This document shows, one piece after another, positions 51,473 through 58,559 of a stretch of DNA of 64,000 bases (its first letter is position 1; every line of letters starts with the position of its first letter). The DNA lies in contig NZ_CP136562.1 in assembly GCF_018215265.2 (NCBI RefSeq), forward strand, positions 3,658,001 through 3,722,000, written 5' to 3'. The notes below the pieces were generated by a model, which saw only the letters and a list, made by a program, of their open reading frames with translations, was not told where the DNA came from and made no database searches. The DNA is from Paenarthrobacter sp. GOM3. Lineage in GTDB: Bacteria > Actinomycetota > Actinomycetes > Actinomycetales > Micrococcaceae. A program made the translations under genes and the position numbers.

Positions 51473-52717
51473 TCAACTCCTCAGGCTGGCCGGAGCGGAG
51501 TTCAGCAGCTCCAGCCCCAGCTTGCCGACGTCGGGGAGCCTGATGATCGGGTTGTAGAAGTCCAGTATCTGTTCGTGAAGGCGGACGAAGAGCTGCTGGC
51601 GGTCTTCGTACAGCTCGTGCATCTTTGTGCTCAAATGACGGTAGACCTCACCGATCAGCTCTTCGGTCACGTGCTCTGCCGGCACGCCGTTGTCGATCAG
51701 GATTTGGCGTATGTAGTTCGGGAACAGTCCGATTTCATTGATGAAGTACTCGACTTCACGACTCACGCCCAGGTAGTCGGGAACGTTGACGATGCCTGCG
51801 TTTTCGTTCAGGACGAGGAAGCCGCTCACGGGACGGAACGGTGTCGGCGTCGTGAGGTAGGTCCGCTCGGACCAGCGTGCTGCGTCGACCAGTCCATCGA
51901 TGTCCAACGGCCCTGAGTCGACCGTGATGTTGTTGTCGGCGAACACCGAAGCGATGGACTCAAGCTCGGCCAGGCCAGCCCGGTTGCCGACCCCTGCGAC
52001 GCCGCCTTCGATCATTTGGAATCCGTGGAAGACGCTGACCAGGGAGTTGGCTGTACCGATTCCCCTGTCGTTGTGTCCGTGCAGGTAAAAGACAGTGTCC
52101 GGGTTGTCGGCAACCAGGTTCGCTGCCAGCACTGCCGTTGCGTCCGGGTAAAGGGTGCCGATGGAGTCATTGATGCGGATCAGGGCGATTCCCTGCTGGC
52201 GGCAACGTTCGATCTGGCTGATCAGATGCGCGTACTTATCCTCCTCGATGGTGTTGGAGAAAGCGTTGAGCAGGCTCGACCGCAGCGTTCCCACACCGAG
52301 GGAGCGCACACGGTCAGCAACCCTTTCGAACAGATGGCGGTGGGAGTCAATCTCGATCATGCCGATGCTTACGTAGAGACGTCCCAATTGCTCCCGGCTC
52401 AGGGTTCCCTCCAGCGCATGGCACAGGGGCTCCCAGGTCTTGAGGGTGAGGTTGAACGAGAAGGTCACATCGGCGGGGATTTTGCCGGCATCTTGTGCCC
52501 GCAGCAGTTGATCCACAAACGCGGGCTCACGGATACCGGAGCCAACATCGATGTCTTTCACGCCTGAGTTGGTGATCTTCATGACCAGCTCCAGCTTGTC
52601 CTCATTGCTGGCTCCGAAGGGGGCGCGTTCGCCGCCTTCACGGATGGTCTCGTCAGAGATGGCCTTGATCGAGAAGTCGTTGTATCGGGGTTGATGGTTG
52701 CTCGGAAACTGAAGCAT
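51473..52717 (-). CDS. DRE-TIM aldolase (HMGL/isopropylmalate-synthase-like)
   Basis: 414 residues of the pyruvate/2-oxoacid aldolase superfamily. The catalytic SDETIREGG (21-29) is the DRE-type motif and HGHND (213-217) supplies the metal-binding histidines, with GGVAGVGNRAG further on as in isopropylmalate synthase and homocitrate synthase. The LeuA regulatory domain is absent. A C-terminal helical part (about 300-414) is of unknown function. 4 bp before the PanE gene. May condense an acyl-CoA with a keto acid to make a branched precursor; the product is not known. Confidence 0.82.
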   Translation of the reverse strand: MLQFPSNHQPRYNDFSIKAISDETIREGGERAPFGASNEDKLELVMKITNSGVKDIDVGSGIREPAFVDQLLRAQDAGKIPADVTFSFNLTLKTWEPLCHALEGTLSREQLGRLYVSIGMIEIDSHRHLFERVADRVRSLGVGTLRSSLLNAFSNTIEEDKYAHLISQIERCRQQGIALIRINDSIGTLYPDATAVLAANLVADNPDTVFYLHGHNDRGIGTANSLVSVFHGFQMIEGGVAGVGNRAGLAELESIASVFADNNITVDSGPLDIDGLVDAARWSERTYLTTPTPFRPVSGFLVLNENAGIVNVPDYLGVSREVEYFINEIGLFPNYIRQILIDNGVPAEHVTEELIGEVYRHLSTKMHELYEDRQQLFVRLHEQILDFYNPIIRLPDVGKLGLELLNSAPASLRS

Positions 52718-52760
52718 TGATCGCCTGTCGCTCGATGGAAAAAGGAAGTGGCATCGATGG

Positions 52761-52772
52761 AAAGCCGGCTTT
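52761..52772. promoter_or_regulatory. 12-bp palindrome, candidate ScbR-type operator
   Basis: AAAGCCGGCTTT, a perfect palindrome 43 bp upstream of the DRE-TIM aldolase start. Its core AGCCGGCT also occurs at 54786-54793 between the receptor and epimerase genes. The 8-bp core also occurs by chance in coding sequence, so this is suggestive only. Confidence 0.4.
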
Positions 52773-52814
52773 TCGAAGCCCACGCCGATGCTTGCACGGC
52801 TCAAATTTCTTATC

Positions 52815-52832
52815 AAGCCGGATGACCGGTTT
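52815..52832. promoter_or_regulatory. ARE-like inverted repeat upstream of AfsA gene
   Basis: AAGCCGG-ATGA-CCGGTTT, an imperfect 7+4+7 palindrome in the 450-bp divergent gap between the aldolase and AfsA-type genes. CCGGTTT-type arms resemble the autoregulatory elements bound by ScbR/ArpA receptors in Streptomyces. Confidence 0.45.
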
Positions 52833-53171
52833 TTACTCGGTATCTCGTTTTCTTGCGGATTGCTCCCCGGTCACAATCGGTTTGCAGCCGCGGCGGTGAC
52901 GTCCGTAGGTACGCTCTCCTCAAGTGCCAAAGCAGGATTGGGCCCCGCATCTGCAGGTCCGCAGTGAACTTGGGCCACCGTTTCGCAAGCAACTGGCTGC
53001 GCGGCCCAAGCACCCCACAGCCTCAGTGCCAGCAGGGTTCCACAAGTCCTTAGGGCTGCAAATCCAGTCGCGGGCACGGTCGGGAGATAAAGGGATCTCC
53101 GTCAGATTGAAACAATCCATTTGACCGGTATGCGTTTGCTCGATAATCCGACTCTCAGAGAGGGAAACCAT
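52833..53171. other. remaining intergenic region before AfsA gene
   Basis: About 340 bp without a convincing gene on either strand. A TTGGGCC/GGCCCAA inverted repeat (arms near 52970 and 53002) could form a hairpin. It should hold the promoter of the AfsA-type gene and perhaps a leader. Confidence 0.4.
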
Positions 53172-54137
53172 TTGAAGGCCAGATCTGCGCACGACCTGTC
53201 TTTCGACCACCCGGTTCCCCGGCGTTTGGTGCACCGTTTGGCCATGTCGGAAGTTTTCGTAACCGATGTTCTTCAACAAGAAGAGCATCTGTTCCTGGTT
53301 GCTGCACAGTGGCCGCGGTGGCATGTGTTCTATGGATCAAGCCCTGAAGGTTACGATTCTGCGCTCATATCCGAAACGCTGAGGCAGGCGACCATTTTGG
53401 TGGCTCACACCCAGTTGGGAGTTCCACTTAGTAGCCGTTTCCTGCTTCCCCACATGGAGGTGGCAAAGGAGGAGGTGCGGGGGCCCGATGGGGGTAGGCC
53501 GGCAGATGTGACTCTGTTCGTCCGCGTGTCAGGCCTCAAGTCGGGTAGCCGCGGGGCGACAAGTCTGCAGGTTGATGCCCAATTCCTGGTCGAGAACACC
53601 GTGGTTGCCACGGCGTCCGCCGGTGCGAGAATTCTGAACGAGAACACATACGAACGTTTTCGGCGGCGGGAAGTAATGAACCCACAAGCTACGGCAGTGC
53701 CGCTGCCGGTGGGAATCAGCGAAGCGGTTTTGGGGTGCCTTTCGTCCCGAAACGTTGTCCTCGGTGGATCATCGACCGCGGGAAGCTGGGTCCTTCGTGT
53801 AGACACGAGCCATCCGATCTACTTCGATCATCCAATTGATCATGTTCCCGGTGCGCTCCTTACCGAGGCGGCGCGCCAGTGCATCAGAGCCTTCGTTGGG
53901 CAGGCCGACCTTGACGTGCGGTCATACAGTGCGCGGTTCCATAAGCTCGTGGAGCTCACTGCCAAAACGACGCTTAGCGTCGAGCATGTGGTCCAACGGC
54001 CGGATGGAACGACCTCCGTCGGCGTCGACTTCAGGAGCGCCGAAGGGGAGCTTTTGGCCCGGGTCGTGGCTATTGTTCCGCGCCTGGGCGATGAGCCGGT
54101 GATTTCAGGGGTTGGTGCCAATTATCCCGGCAAGTGA
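53172..54137 (+). CDS. afsA: AfsA/ScbA family gamma-butyrolactone biosynthesis protein
   Basis: About 321 residues with two AfsA-type hotdog repeats. VPRRLVHR near the start, then ALISETLRQATILVAH (ETLRQ 68-72) in the first repeat and FDHPIDHVPGALLTEAARQ (DHVPG 223-227, EAARQ 232-236) in the second, are the diagnostic A-factor-synthase blocks. AfsA joins dihydroxyacetone phosphate to a beta-ketoacyl chain, the first step of gamma-butyrolactone autoregulator synthesis. Start: TTG 53172 with GAGAGGG 7 bases upstream; the ATG at 53130 would add 14 residues without such a site. Convergent with the receptor gene (33-bp overlap). Confidence 0.88.
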   Translation: MKARSAHDLSFDHPVPRRLVHRLAMSEVFVTDVLQQEEHLFLVAAQWPRWHVFYGSSPEGYDSALISETLRQATILVAHTQLGVPLSSRFLLPHMEVAKEEVRGPDGGRPADVTLFVRVSGLKSGSRGATSLQVDAQFLVENTVVATASAGARILNENTYERFRRREVMNPQATAVPLPVGISEAVLGCLSSRNVVLGGSSTAGSWVLRVDTSHPIYFDHPIDHVPGALLTEAARQCIRAFVGQADLDVRSYSARFHKLVELTAKTTLSVEHVVQRPDGTTSVGVDFRSAEGELLARVVAIVPRLGDEPVISGVGANYPGK

Positions 54138-54737
54138 TGTCCGGGTTTCCGAGGCGGAAGCTAGAACGGGCAGAAGGATCATCCACATGTCATCCACCCG
54201 CTTCAACAAGTCAGTGCGTGCCGTCAGGACATCCGAAACAAGCTGCACGCCCGTGAAGGCGGCAACTACGAACCTGGCCAGAACTTCGGCCTCGACGTCA
54301 GGATTGATTTCACCTTGGTATTGGCCTTGGGATGCCAGTTGCTGCATGGTGGTGACCCAGTCCTCGTATGGGTCTTTGACTGAACCGCCGAAAGCGGAAG
54401 CCTCCAGCGTAAGTCGGATACCGGCACGGATGACCGGGTCTGCAGTGAGTTGCTCGGCGAAATGTCGACAGAGCAGCACCATCGTTGTCAGGGGTGTGTG
54501 TCCCCCACTCAGGAGGGGTTCACTGGTTGCGCGAACCCTGGAGTGCTGCTCTGCGATCACGGCTTTTGCCAGGTCCTCTTTGGATTTGAAATGAAAGTAG
54601 AGGGCCCCCTTGGTAACCGAAGCAGCTTCTGCGATGTCGGCAAGGCTGGCGTTTCCGTAACCGACTGTTTCGAAAGTACGGGCAGCCCCCTCAATGACAG
54701 TTGCCCGGGTAGCCCGGGCTCTTTCCTGCTGAGCCAC
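54105..54737 (-). CDS. scbR: ScbR-type gamma-butyrolactone receptor (TetR family)
   Basis: 210 residues. GTG 54737 with AGAGG 5 bases upstream gives VAQQERARATR, the usual receptor N-terminus; the helix-turn-helix is VTKGALYFHFKSKEDLAKAV. The ligand domain has Trp127 (DPYEDWVTTM), the position of the conserved tryptophan of A-factor receptors, and FTGVQLVSDV...RVDDMWMILLPVLA, typical of this subfamily. An in-frame ATG at 54770 is an alternative start. It would repress target genes until the butyrolactone made by the AfsA enzyme is bound. Divergent from the epimerase gene. Confidence 0.9.
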   Translation of the reverse strand: MAQQERARATRATVIEGAARTFETVGYGNASLADIAEAASVTKGALYFHFKSKEDLAKAVIAEQHSRVRATSEPLLSGGHTPLTTMVLLCRHFAEQLTADPVIRAGIRLTLEASAFGGSVKDPYEDWVTTMQQLASQGQYQGEINPDVEAEVLARFVVAAFTGVQLVSDVLTARTDLLKRVDDMWMILLPVLASASETRTSLAGIIGTNP

Positions 54738-54750
54738 AAACGCCTCTTTC

Positions 54751-54765
54751 TGATGGAAACCATCA
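54751..54765. promoter_or_regulatory. palindrome in the scbR leader
   Basis: TGATGG-AAA-CCATCA, a perfect 6+3+6 palindrome 14 bp upstream of the scbR start in the divergent region. Possible autoregulatory operator or stem in the leader. Confidence 0.4.
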
Positions 54766-54785
54766 TGCATATAGAACTTCTGCCT

Positions 54786-54793
54786 AGCCGGCT
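54786..54793. promoter_or_regulatory. AGCCGGCT site by the epimerase promoter
   Basis: The palindrome AGCCGGCT lies about 10 bp after a TATAGA -10-like element (54770-54775), near the likely start of epimerase transcription. It shares its core with the AAAGCCGGCTTT site upstream of the aldolase gene. Confidence 0.35.
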
Positions 54794-54850
54794 GAGCGCG
54801 GCGCGGGAAAAGACTGCGAATCGTCGTCCTGCGGAAGCACGGAGACAACG

Positions 54851-55795
54851 GTGAGAGTCCTTCTGCTTGGCGCCTCGGGTTTTATCGGCAGCCACATTCG
54901 TACCGTGCTTGAAGCAGACAATATCGTCGACGTTATAGGGCTGACGCGACGTCCCGCAAACGAAACCCAAACACTACGAGGAACCTTTGTCGGAGGTGAC
55001 GTCACCGACGTCGGTTCGCTTAGGCGGGCCGTGGCGGGGATGGACATTGCGATCAACGCCTCGTCGTACACGGGAAAATCCCGCGACCTTGCCGATTCAG
55101 TCAACCACCGCGGAACACTCAACCTTGTCTCAGCATGCAAAACACATGGCGTGCCACTCATTCAGATCAGCACGACGGCGATATACGGCACCGGGCCTCA
55201 TCGAAACCTGGCTGTGGGAGGGGCCGAAATACGTCCTGAATCTGTGGTCAGCCGGGCTCGTGCCCTCGCCGATGACGCCGTCCTGCAATCAGGCGGAACA
55301 GTCATCAGACCCCACCTCATCTACGGGCCGGGAGACCGATGGTTCATCCCGGCCTTGGCGAAGATTTTCGGACATCTCAAGACGCGTATTGACGGTGCCG
55401 AGAATCTTCTCTCGGTCATTGATGCGCACCAGCTGGGTCAACTGATCGCCGGTCTTGCGAGGGTCGGCTATTCGCAGGGAGGAGCTTTCCACGCAGCTCT
55501 GCCGGCACCTGTCACAATCGGCCAGATACTCCACTGCATCAACGACCGCATCGTCCCCCTTGAATTGGATTCGTCTGTCTCCCGTAAATGGGCAGAGCCC
55601 ATCATGGAAGCCTTGGGCCTGACCCGGCATCAGATCAACCTCATCGCCGAAGACCACTGGTACAACTCGGAGGCCATCTGGGAGATAGCGAGGGTAGTGC
55701 CCGTCACCGTCGGCATCTCAGAAACGACAGCTTCTTGGTACAAGAAGTATCTGGGTTTCAGTCATTTGGACTGGGCAACAGACAAGAAGCCGTGA
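54851..55795 (+). CDS. NAD-dependent epimerase-like protein of the butyrolactone locus
   Basis: 314 residues. NAD loop GASGFIGS (7-14), HRGTLNLVSAC, STTAIYGTG and VIRPHLIYGPGDRWF are extended-SDR (epimerase/dehydratase) blocks. The catalytic Y-x-x-x-K is not seen: residues 130-137 read ESVVSRAR where Tyr and Lys would be. GTG start with ACGGAGACAACG upstream. Divergent from scbR, as the epimerase-like genes (ScbB/GblE type) are in other butyrolactone loci. Probably modifies the butyrolactone precursor; the altered site makes the exact chemistry uncertain. Confidence 0.8.
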   Translation: MRVLLLGASGFIGSHIRTVLEADNIVDVIGLTRRPANETQTLRGTFVGGDVTDVGSLRRAVAGMDIAINASSYTGKSRDLADSVNHRGTLNLVSACKTHGVPLIQISTTAIYGTGPHRNLAVGGAEIRPESVVSRARALADDAVLQSGGTVIRPHLIYGPGDRWFIPALAKIFGHLKTRIDGAENLLSVIDAHQLGQLIAGLARVGYSQGGAFHAALPAPVTIGQILHCINDRIVPLELDSSVSRKWAEPIMEALGLTRHQINLIAEDHWYNSEAIWEIARVVPVTVGISETTASWYKKYLGFSHLDWATDKKP

Positions 55796-55914
55796 ACGAC
55801 CCCGGTTGCCCTGCATGCGCCTCTCCTTCTTCCTGTGAGGTTGGCCGAAAAGGAGGCCCTGTTAAATGATCATCCTCCCCATAGGCTGAACACGTGCTCT
55901 GTACCAACCGCACT

Positions 55915-56478
55915 TCAGTTGGTCGTTGTTGGGGGTCCGGGTTTCATGCCCACGTTCTCAATGACTTGGTCGAGCGACTCCGGGCGGGCAGCAAGCTCCA
56001 CTCGGCTTCCCTCGGTCAGCAACGTCAGTACTTCGTACCCGTAGCCGGTAATGTACTTCCGGTCTTTTCCCCCAACATTCCGGCGCTCGTGGACCACCTC
56101 AAGCACCTCAATCTCAGTCGCACGTCCGGAAGGTTCCAAATTGTCATAGACGGCGGGTTGAAAGTGGATAACTCCTGGAGACGGGGTCGCGATACCTTGG
56201 TTCCATATGCCACTAAGGGATCCCGGCCGGGAATCCGGGTACCTCAGGAAAGCCCTGAATTGACCAGCCTCGCCCAATCGCTGATTGGTTTTCCCGATGC
56301 GTCGAAGCTGGAACACGGCAAGGAGAACATACACAACCGTGTACATGAGCGCAGTGATCAGCGAGTCCAACAGGTCACGGCGACCGATGACCATCCAGCC
56401 TGCCGTCAGAAGCACGAAGAAGATGACGTAGCCCCAAACCAACGTGAGGTAAGGGTGGCGTCGGATCCATGGCTTCAT
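55915..56478 (-). CDS. hypothetical membrane protein
   Basis: 187 residues. Two transmembrane helices near the N-terminus (LTLVWGYVIFFVLLTAGWMV and LITALMYTVVYVLLAVFQL), then a soluble domain of strands (VIHFQPAVYDNLEPSG, EIEVLEVVHERR, YGYEVLTLLTEGSRVELA). No family recognised. GGCGGATTGAG precedes the ATG. Confidence 0.65.
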   Translation of the reverse strand: MKPWIRRHPYLTLVWGYVIFFVLLTAGWMVIGRRDLLDSLITALMYTVVYVLLAVFQLRRIGKTNQRLGEAGQFRAFLRYPDSRPGSLSGIWNQGIATPSPGVIHFQPAVYDNLEPSGRATEIEVLEVVHERRNVGGKDRKYITGYGYEVLTLLTEGSRVELAARPESLDQVIENVGMKPGPPTTTN

Positions 56479-56508
56479 CTCAATCCGCCTGCCGGAAATT
56501 AGCGTGAC

Positions 56509-56667
56509 TCAGTTGATCCACTGCTGTACGGAAGTCGGCATGTACCTAAGAACGCTCAGAAGGGCCCACGTGGCAATTCCGTAGCCGATCACCAACGCGG
56601 CTAGGGCTAAACCCCGCCCCTTCTGGTGCTTCAGTTCGATCTGGTTGAGTGAAACGTGCCCGGAACA
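56509..56667 (-). pseudogene. DUF4190-like C-terminal remnant
   Basis: An open frame of 52 codons with no start codon in frame: CSGHVSLNQIELKHQK, then GRGLALAALVIGYG, matches the C-terminal half of DUF4190 membrane proteins (GHxSLxQI and GxGLAxAGLxxGY). The N-terminal part with its first helix is missing; upstream lies another small gene. This is a truncated gene left after deletion or recombination, or an error-broken one. Confidence 0.55.
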
Positions 56668-56675
56668 TCACCCGT

Positions 56676-56903
56676 TTACATATCCCCCTTTTGGTCGCTG
56701 CGTGCTGAATTCCTGCCAGCTCGGAAGCACCACCAAATAGATAGGCCCAGCAGAACCACATCCAGTGTCACGGCTATCCAAAAGAGCATCGTTGCTTGTC
56801 TGCCTTCGGACAATGACATGATGTTGCTGGTCAATAGCAGCCCCGACAAAAGCACGCCGTATATGGCCTGGGCCCTTGTTGGCTTCCAACTTCTCGCTGT
56901 CAT
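56676..56903 (-). CDS. small membrane protein (75 aa)
   Basis: 75 residues with two transmembrane segments (YGVLLSGLLLTSNIMSL and LFWIAVTLDVVLLGLSIWWCF) and a basic C-terminal tail. Stops 8 bases before the open frame of the DUF4190-like remnant. No family recognised; possibly an accessory of a transporter or a toxin-like small membrane protein. Confidence 0.55.
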   Translation of the reverse strand: MTARSWKPTRAQAIYGVLLSGLLLTSNIMSLSEGRQATMLFWIAVTLDVVLLGLSIWWCFRAGRNSARSDQKGDM

Positions 56904-57011
56904 CCCCCGAGCCTAACCACCTTTCAGTGTCAGCGTTACCCGCCGAAGATGTACTTGCACCTCAATAGTCAAAACCCCGAGGTCATATACCGGAAGTAGC
57001 GCGGACACTAG

Positions 57012-57809
57012 TCAGAGGCTGAGATAGACGGTTTCCTTCGAGTTATCGACGAAAGTCACCTCGATAGGGACCCGCTGATCGGAAGAGTTTGTTATCTCGG
57101 CTCCGGGCAGCCAGAACGCGAACTGACCTTTGGAAACCGTTGCTTCGATCTGTTTTCCCGCTGCGCTGGTGTAAACGATCGCAGTGACATCTGCGCCCAC
57201 TCGACCAGCGGCCATGGACAGGGGTTTGTCGGAGATGACACCTGTCCCCAGCTCTGATGCCCGGACATCGCGGGCCAATAGAGGGGCACGAGATGCTGGC
57301 TTTCCTATAGAGCCGAATGACCCTTTGTTGAACCACGGAGCCGAGGAATCTGTGGTGCAGGTTGCTTCAAAACCGTCGGCTCCTGTGAGGACCACAGTTG
57401 TCCAGGCACCTCGTCGCTCGGCGATCGCGACGTTGGCCGCGGCCAGATCGTCCGCGTACATACCACCGCCTACGCTTTCGCGTGACCGGAAGCAGTCGGA
57501 AACAGCGTCATCCCGTTCGGTCCCGCTGAGCTGACCAGGCGCGGCAGTCCACGTTGCAAAGGCCGGGTCTCCCCCGGAAAGCGCCGGAACAAAGATGAGG
57601 GCAGCCGTTGCTGCGACCGTAGATCCAGCCAGCGCCAGCGTTTTCCAACGCCGGCCGGGGCGTGGGACCGCCGGCAAGACAGAAACGCTGGGGTTCGTTT
57701 CAAGAATTTGACGAAGGTCATTCTCGCGTCGATCCGGATCAGGAGCCGCGCTCTGCTCAGCTGCATCCATGGACAAGAGGATCTCGGCAATGTGCTGGTT
57801 GTTTTTCAT
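57012..57809 (-). CDS. membrane-anchored protein partnered with an ECF sigma factor
   Basis: 265 residues: a cytoplasmic N-terminus of about 52 residues, one transmembrane helix (WKTLALAGSTVAATAALIFV), then an extracytoplasmic domain with two cysteines (DCFRS, TCTTD). The start overlaps the sigma gene by 4 bp. The layout is of an anti-sigma or sensor protein, although no zinc-finger (HxxxCxxC) anti-sigma motif is seen. Probably controls the sigma factor. Confidence 0.7.
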   Translation of the reverse strand: MKNNQHIAEILLSMDAAEQSAAPDPDRRENDLRQILETNPSVSVLPAVPRPGRRWKTLALAGSTVAATAALIFVPALSGGDPAFATWTAAPGQLSGTERDDAVSDCFRSRESVGGGMYADDLAAANVAIAERRGAWTTVVLTGADGFEATCTTDSSAPWFNKGSFGSIGKPASRAPLLARDVRASELGTGVISDKPLSMAAGRVGADVTAIVYTSAAGKQIEATVSKGQFAFWLPGAEITNSSDQRVPIEVTFVDNSKETVYLSL

Positions 57810-58378
57810 GGTGTCGATGCCTTTTCTGAAAGCGTCGGGGTAGACGTGGCATGAGCCTTGTGCGGGGAATGTTCCAGCAGGAGCCTCAAAGCTCGCCGGG
57901 CTCGGGTGAGGCGCAGTCGAAAGGCCACTGGCGAGATTCCGACGACACGAGCTGCTTGGGGCGCGGCCAGGTTTTCAAATACGGCGAGCCCAAGGGTTTC
58001 CTGATGGACCTCCGAAAGGAGCGCCCAAGCCCTGCTTAGGTCAACCCGGCTGCTGACCAGGTCGGCGTGGGAATCCGAAGGGTATTCCATCGACGCTTCA
58101 GCCAGACGGACTCCGAGGGCCTGTTGCCGCTGTTCACTGCGACGGGCATTCAGCAACAGATTGCGTGCGATTCCAAAGATCCAGGCTCGGGCGTCATCCT
58201 GGTTCCCCGGTACTTCCTGGAACCGCCGCCAAACGATCAGAAATGTCTCCGCCACGACGTCCTCGGCATTCGCCGGATCTGTTCGGCGTTGAACGAATTT
58301 CAGGAGGTCGGCATATGCGGACTCATATAGAAACCGAAAGGCCCGTTGGCTGTCAGCGGCTCTCGATAGGTAGCTCAT
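57806..58378 (-). CDS. ECF RNA polymerase sigma factor
   Basis: 190 residues. Region 2 (FRFLYESAYADLLKFVQRR, DVVAETFLIVWRRFQEV, ARAWIFGIARNLLLNARR) binds the -10 and core; region 4 (LGLAVFENLAAPQAARVVGISPVAFRLRLTRARRALR) binds the -35. It has no clear extra domain. Co-translated with the membrane partner, so probably released when an outer signal arrives. Divergent from the GGT gene. The start at 58378 (MSYLSRAADS) has a weak ribosome site. Confidence 0.88.
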   Translation of the reverse strand: MSYLSRAADSQRAFRFLYESAYADLLKFVQRRTDPANAEDVVAETFLIVWRRFQEVPGNQDDARAWIFGIARNLLLNARRSEQRQQALGVRLAEASMEYPSDSHADLVSSRVDLSRAWALLSEVHQETLGLAVFENLAAPQAARVVGISPVAFRLRLTRARRALRLLLEHSPHKAHATSTPTLSEKASTP

Positions 58379-58480
58379 ACCCTGTACCTGTCCGCCACAT
58401 ACCCAAGTGTGTCGCAGCCTTGGCGGAATTCTCGATTCGCACACGCCCGCAATACTCCCAACCCCGCGCGAAGGCAACCG

Positions 58481-58509
58481 TTGTCCCCCGCAGAACCCCG
58501 GGGTAGGGT
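58481..58509 (+). promoter_or_regulatory. predicted promoter of the GGT gene
   Basis: TTGTCC (58481-58486) and TAGGGT (58504-58509) are spaced 17 bases apart, a reasonable sigma-70 match, about 50 bp before the GGT start. Confidence 0.45.
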
Positions 58510-58559
58510 GGCCGGACCGTCCAACCACATCATCGTCTGGGAAAATTCTGGGAGACACC

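Noticed and set aside
52853..53124. Short frames in the aldolase/AfsA gap
   Set aside because: No ribosome sites, basic shadow-like composition and no family match; the region is better read as a regulatory gap.
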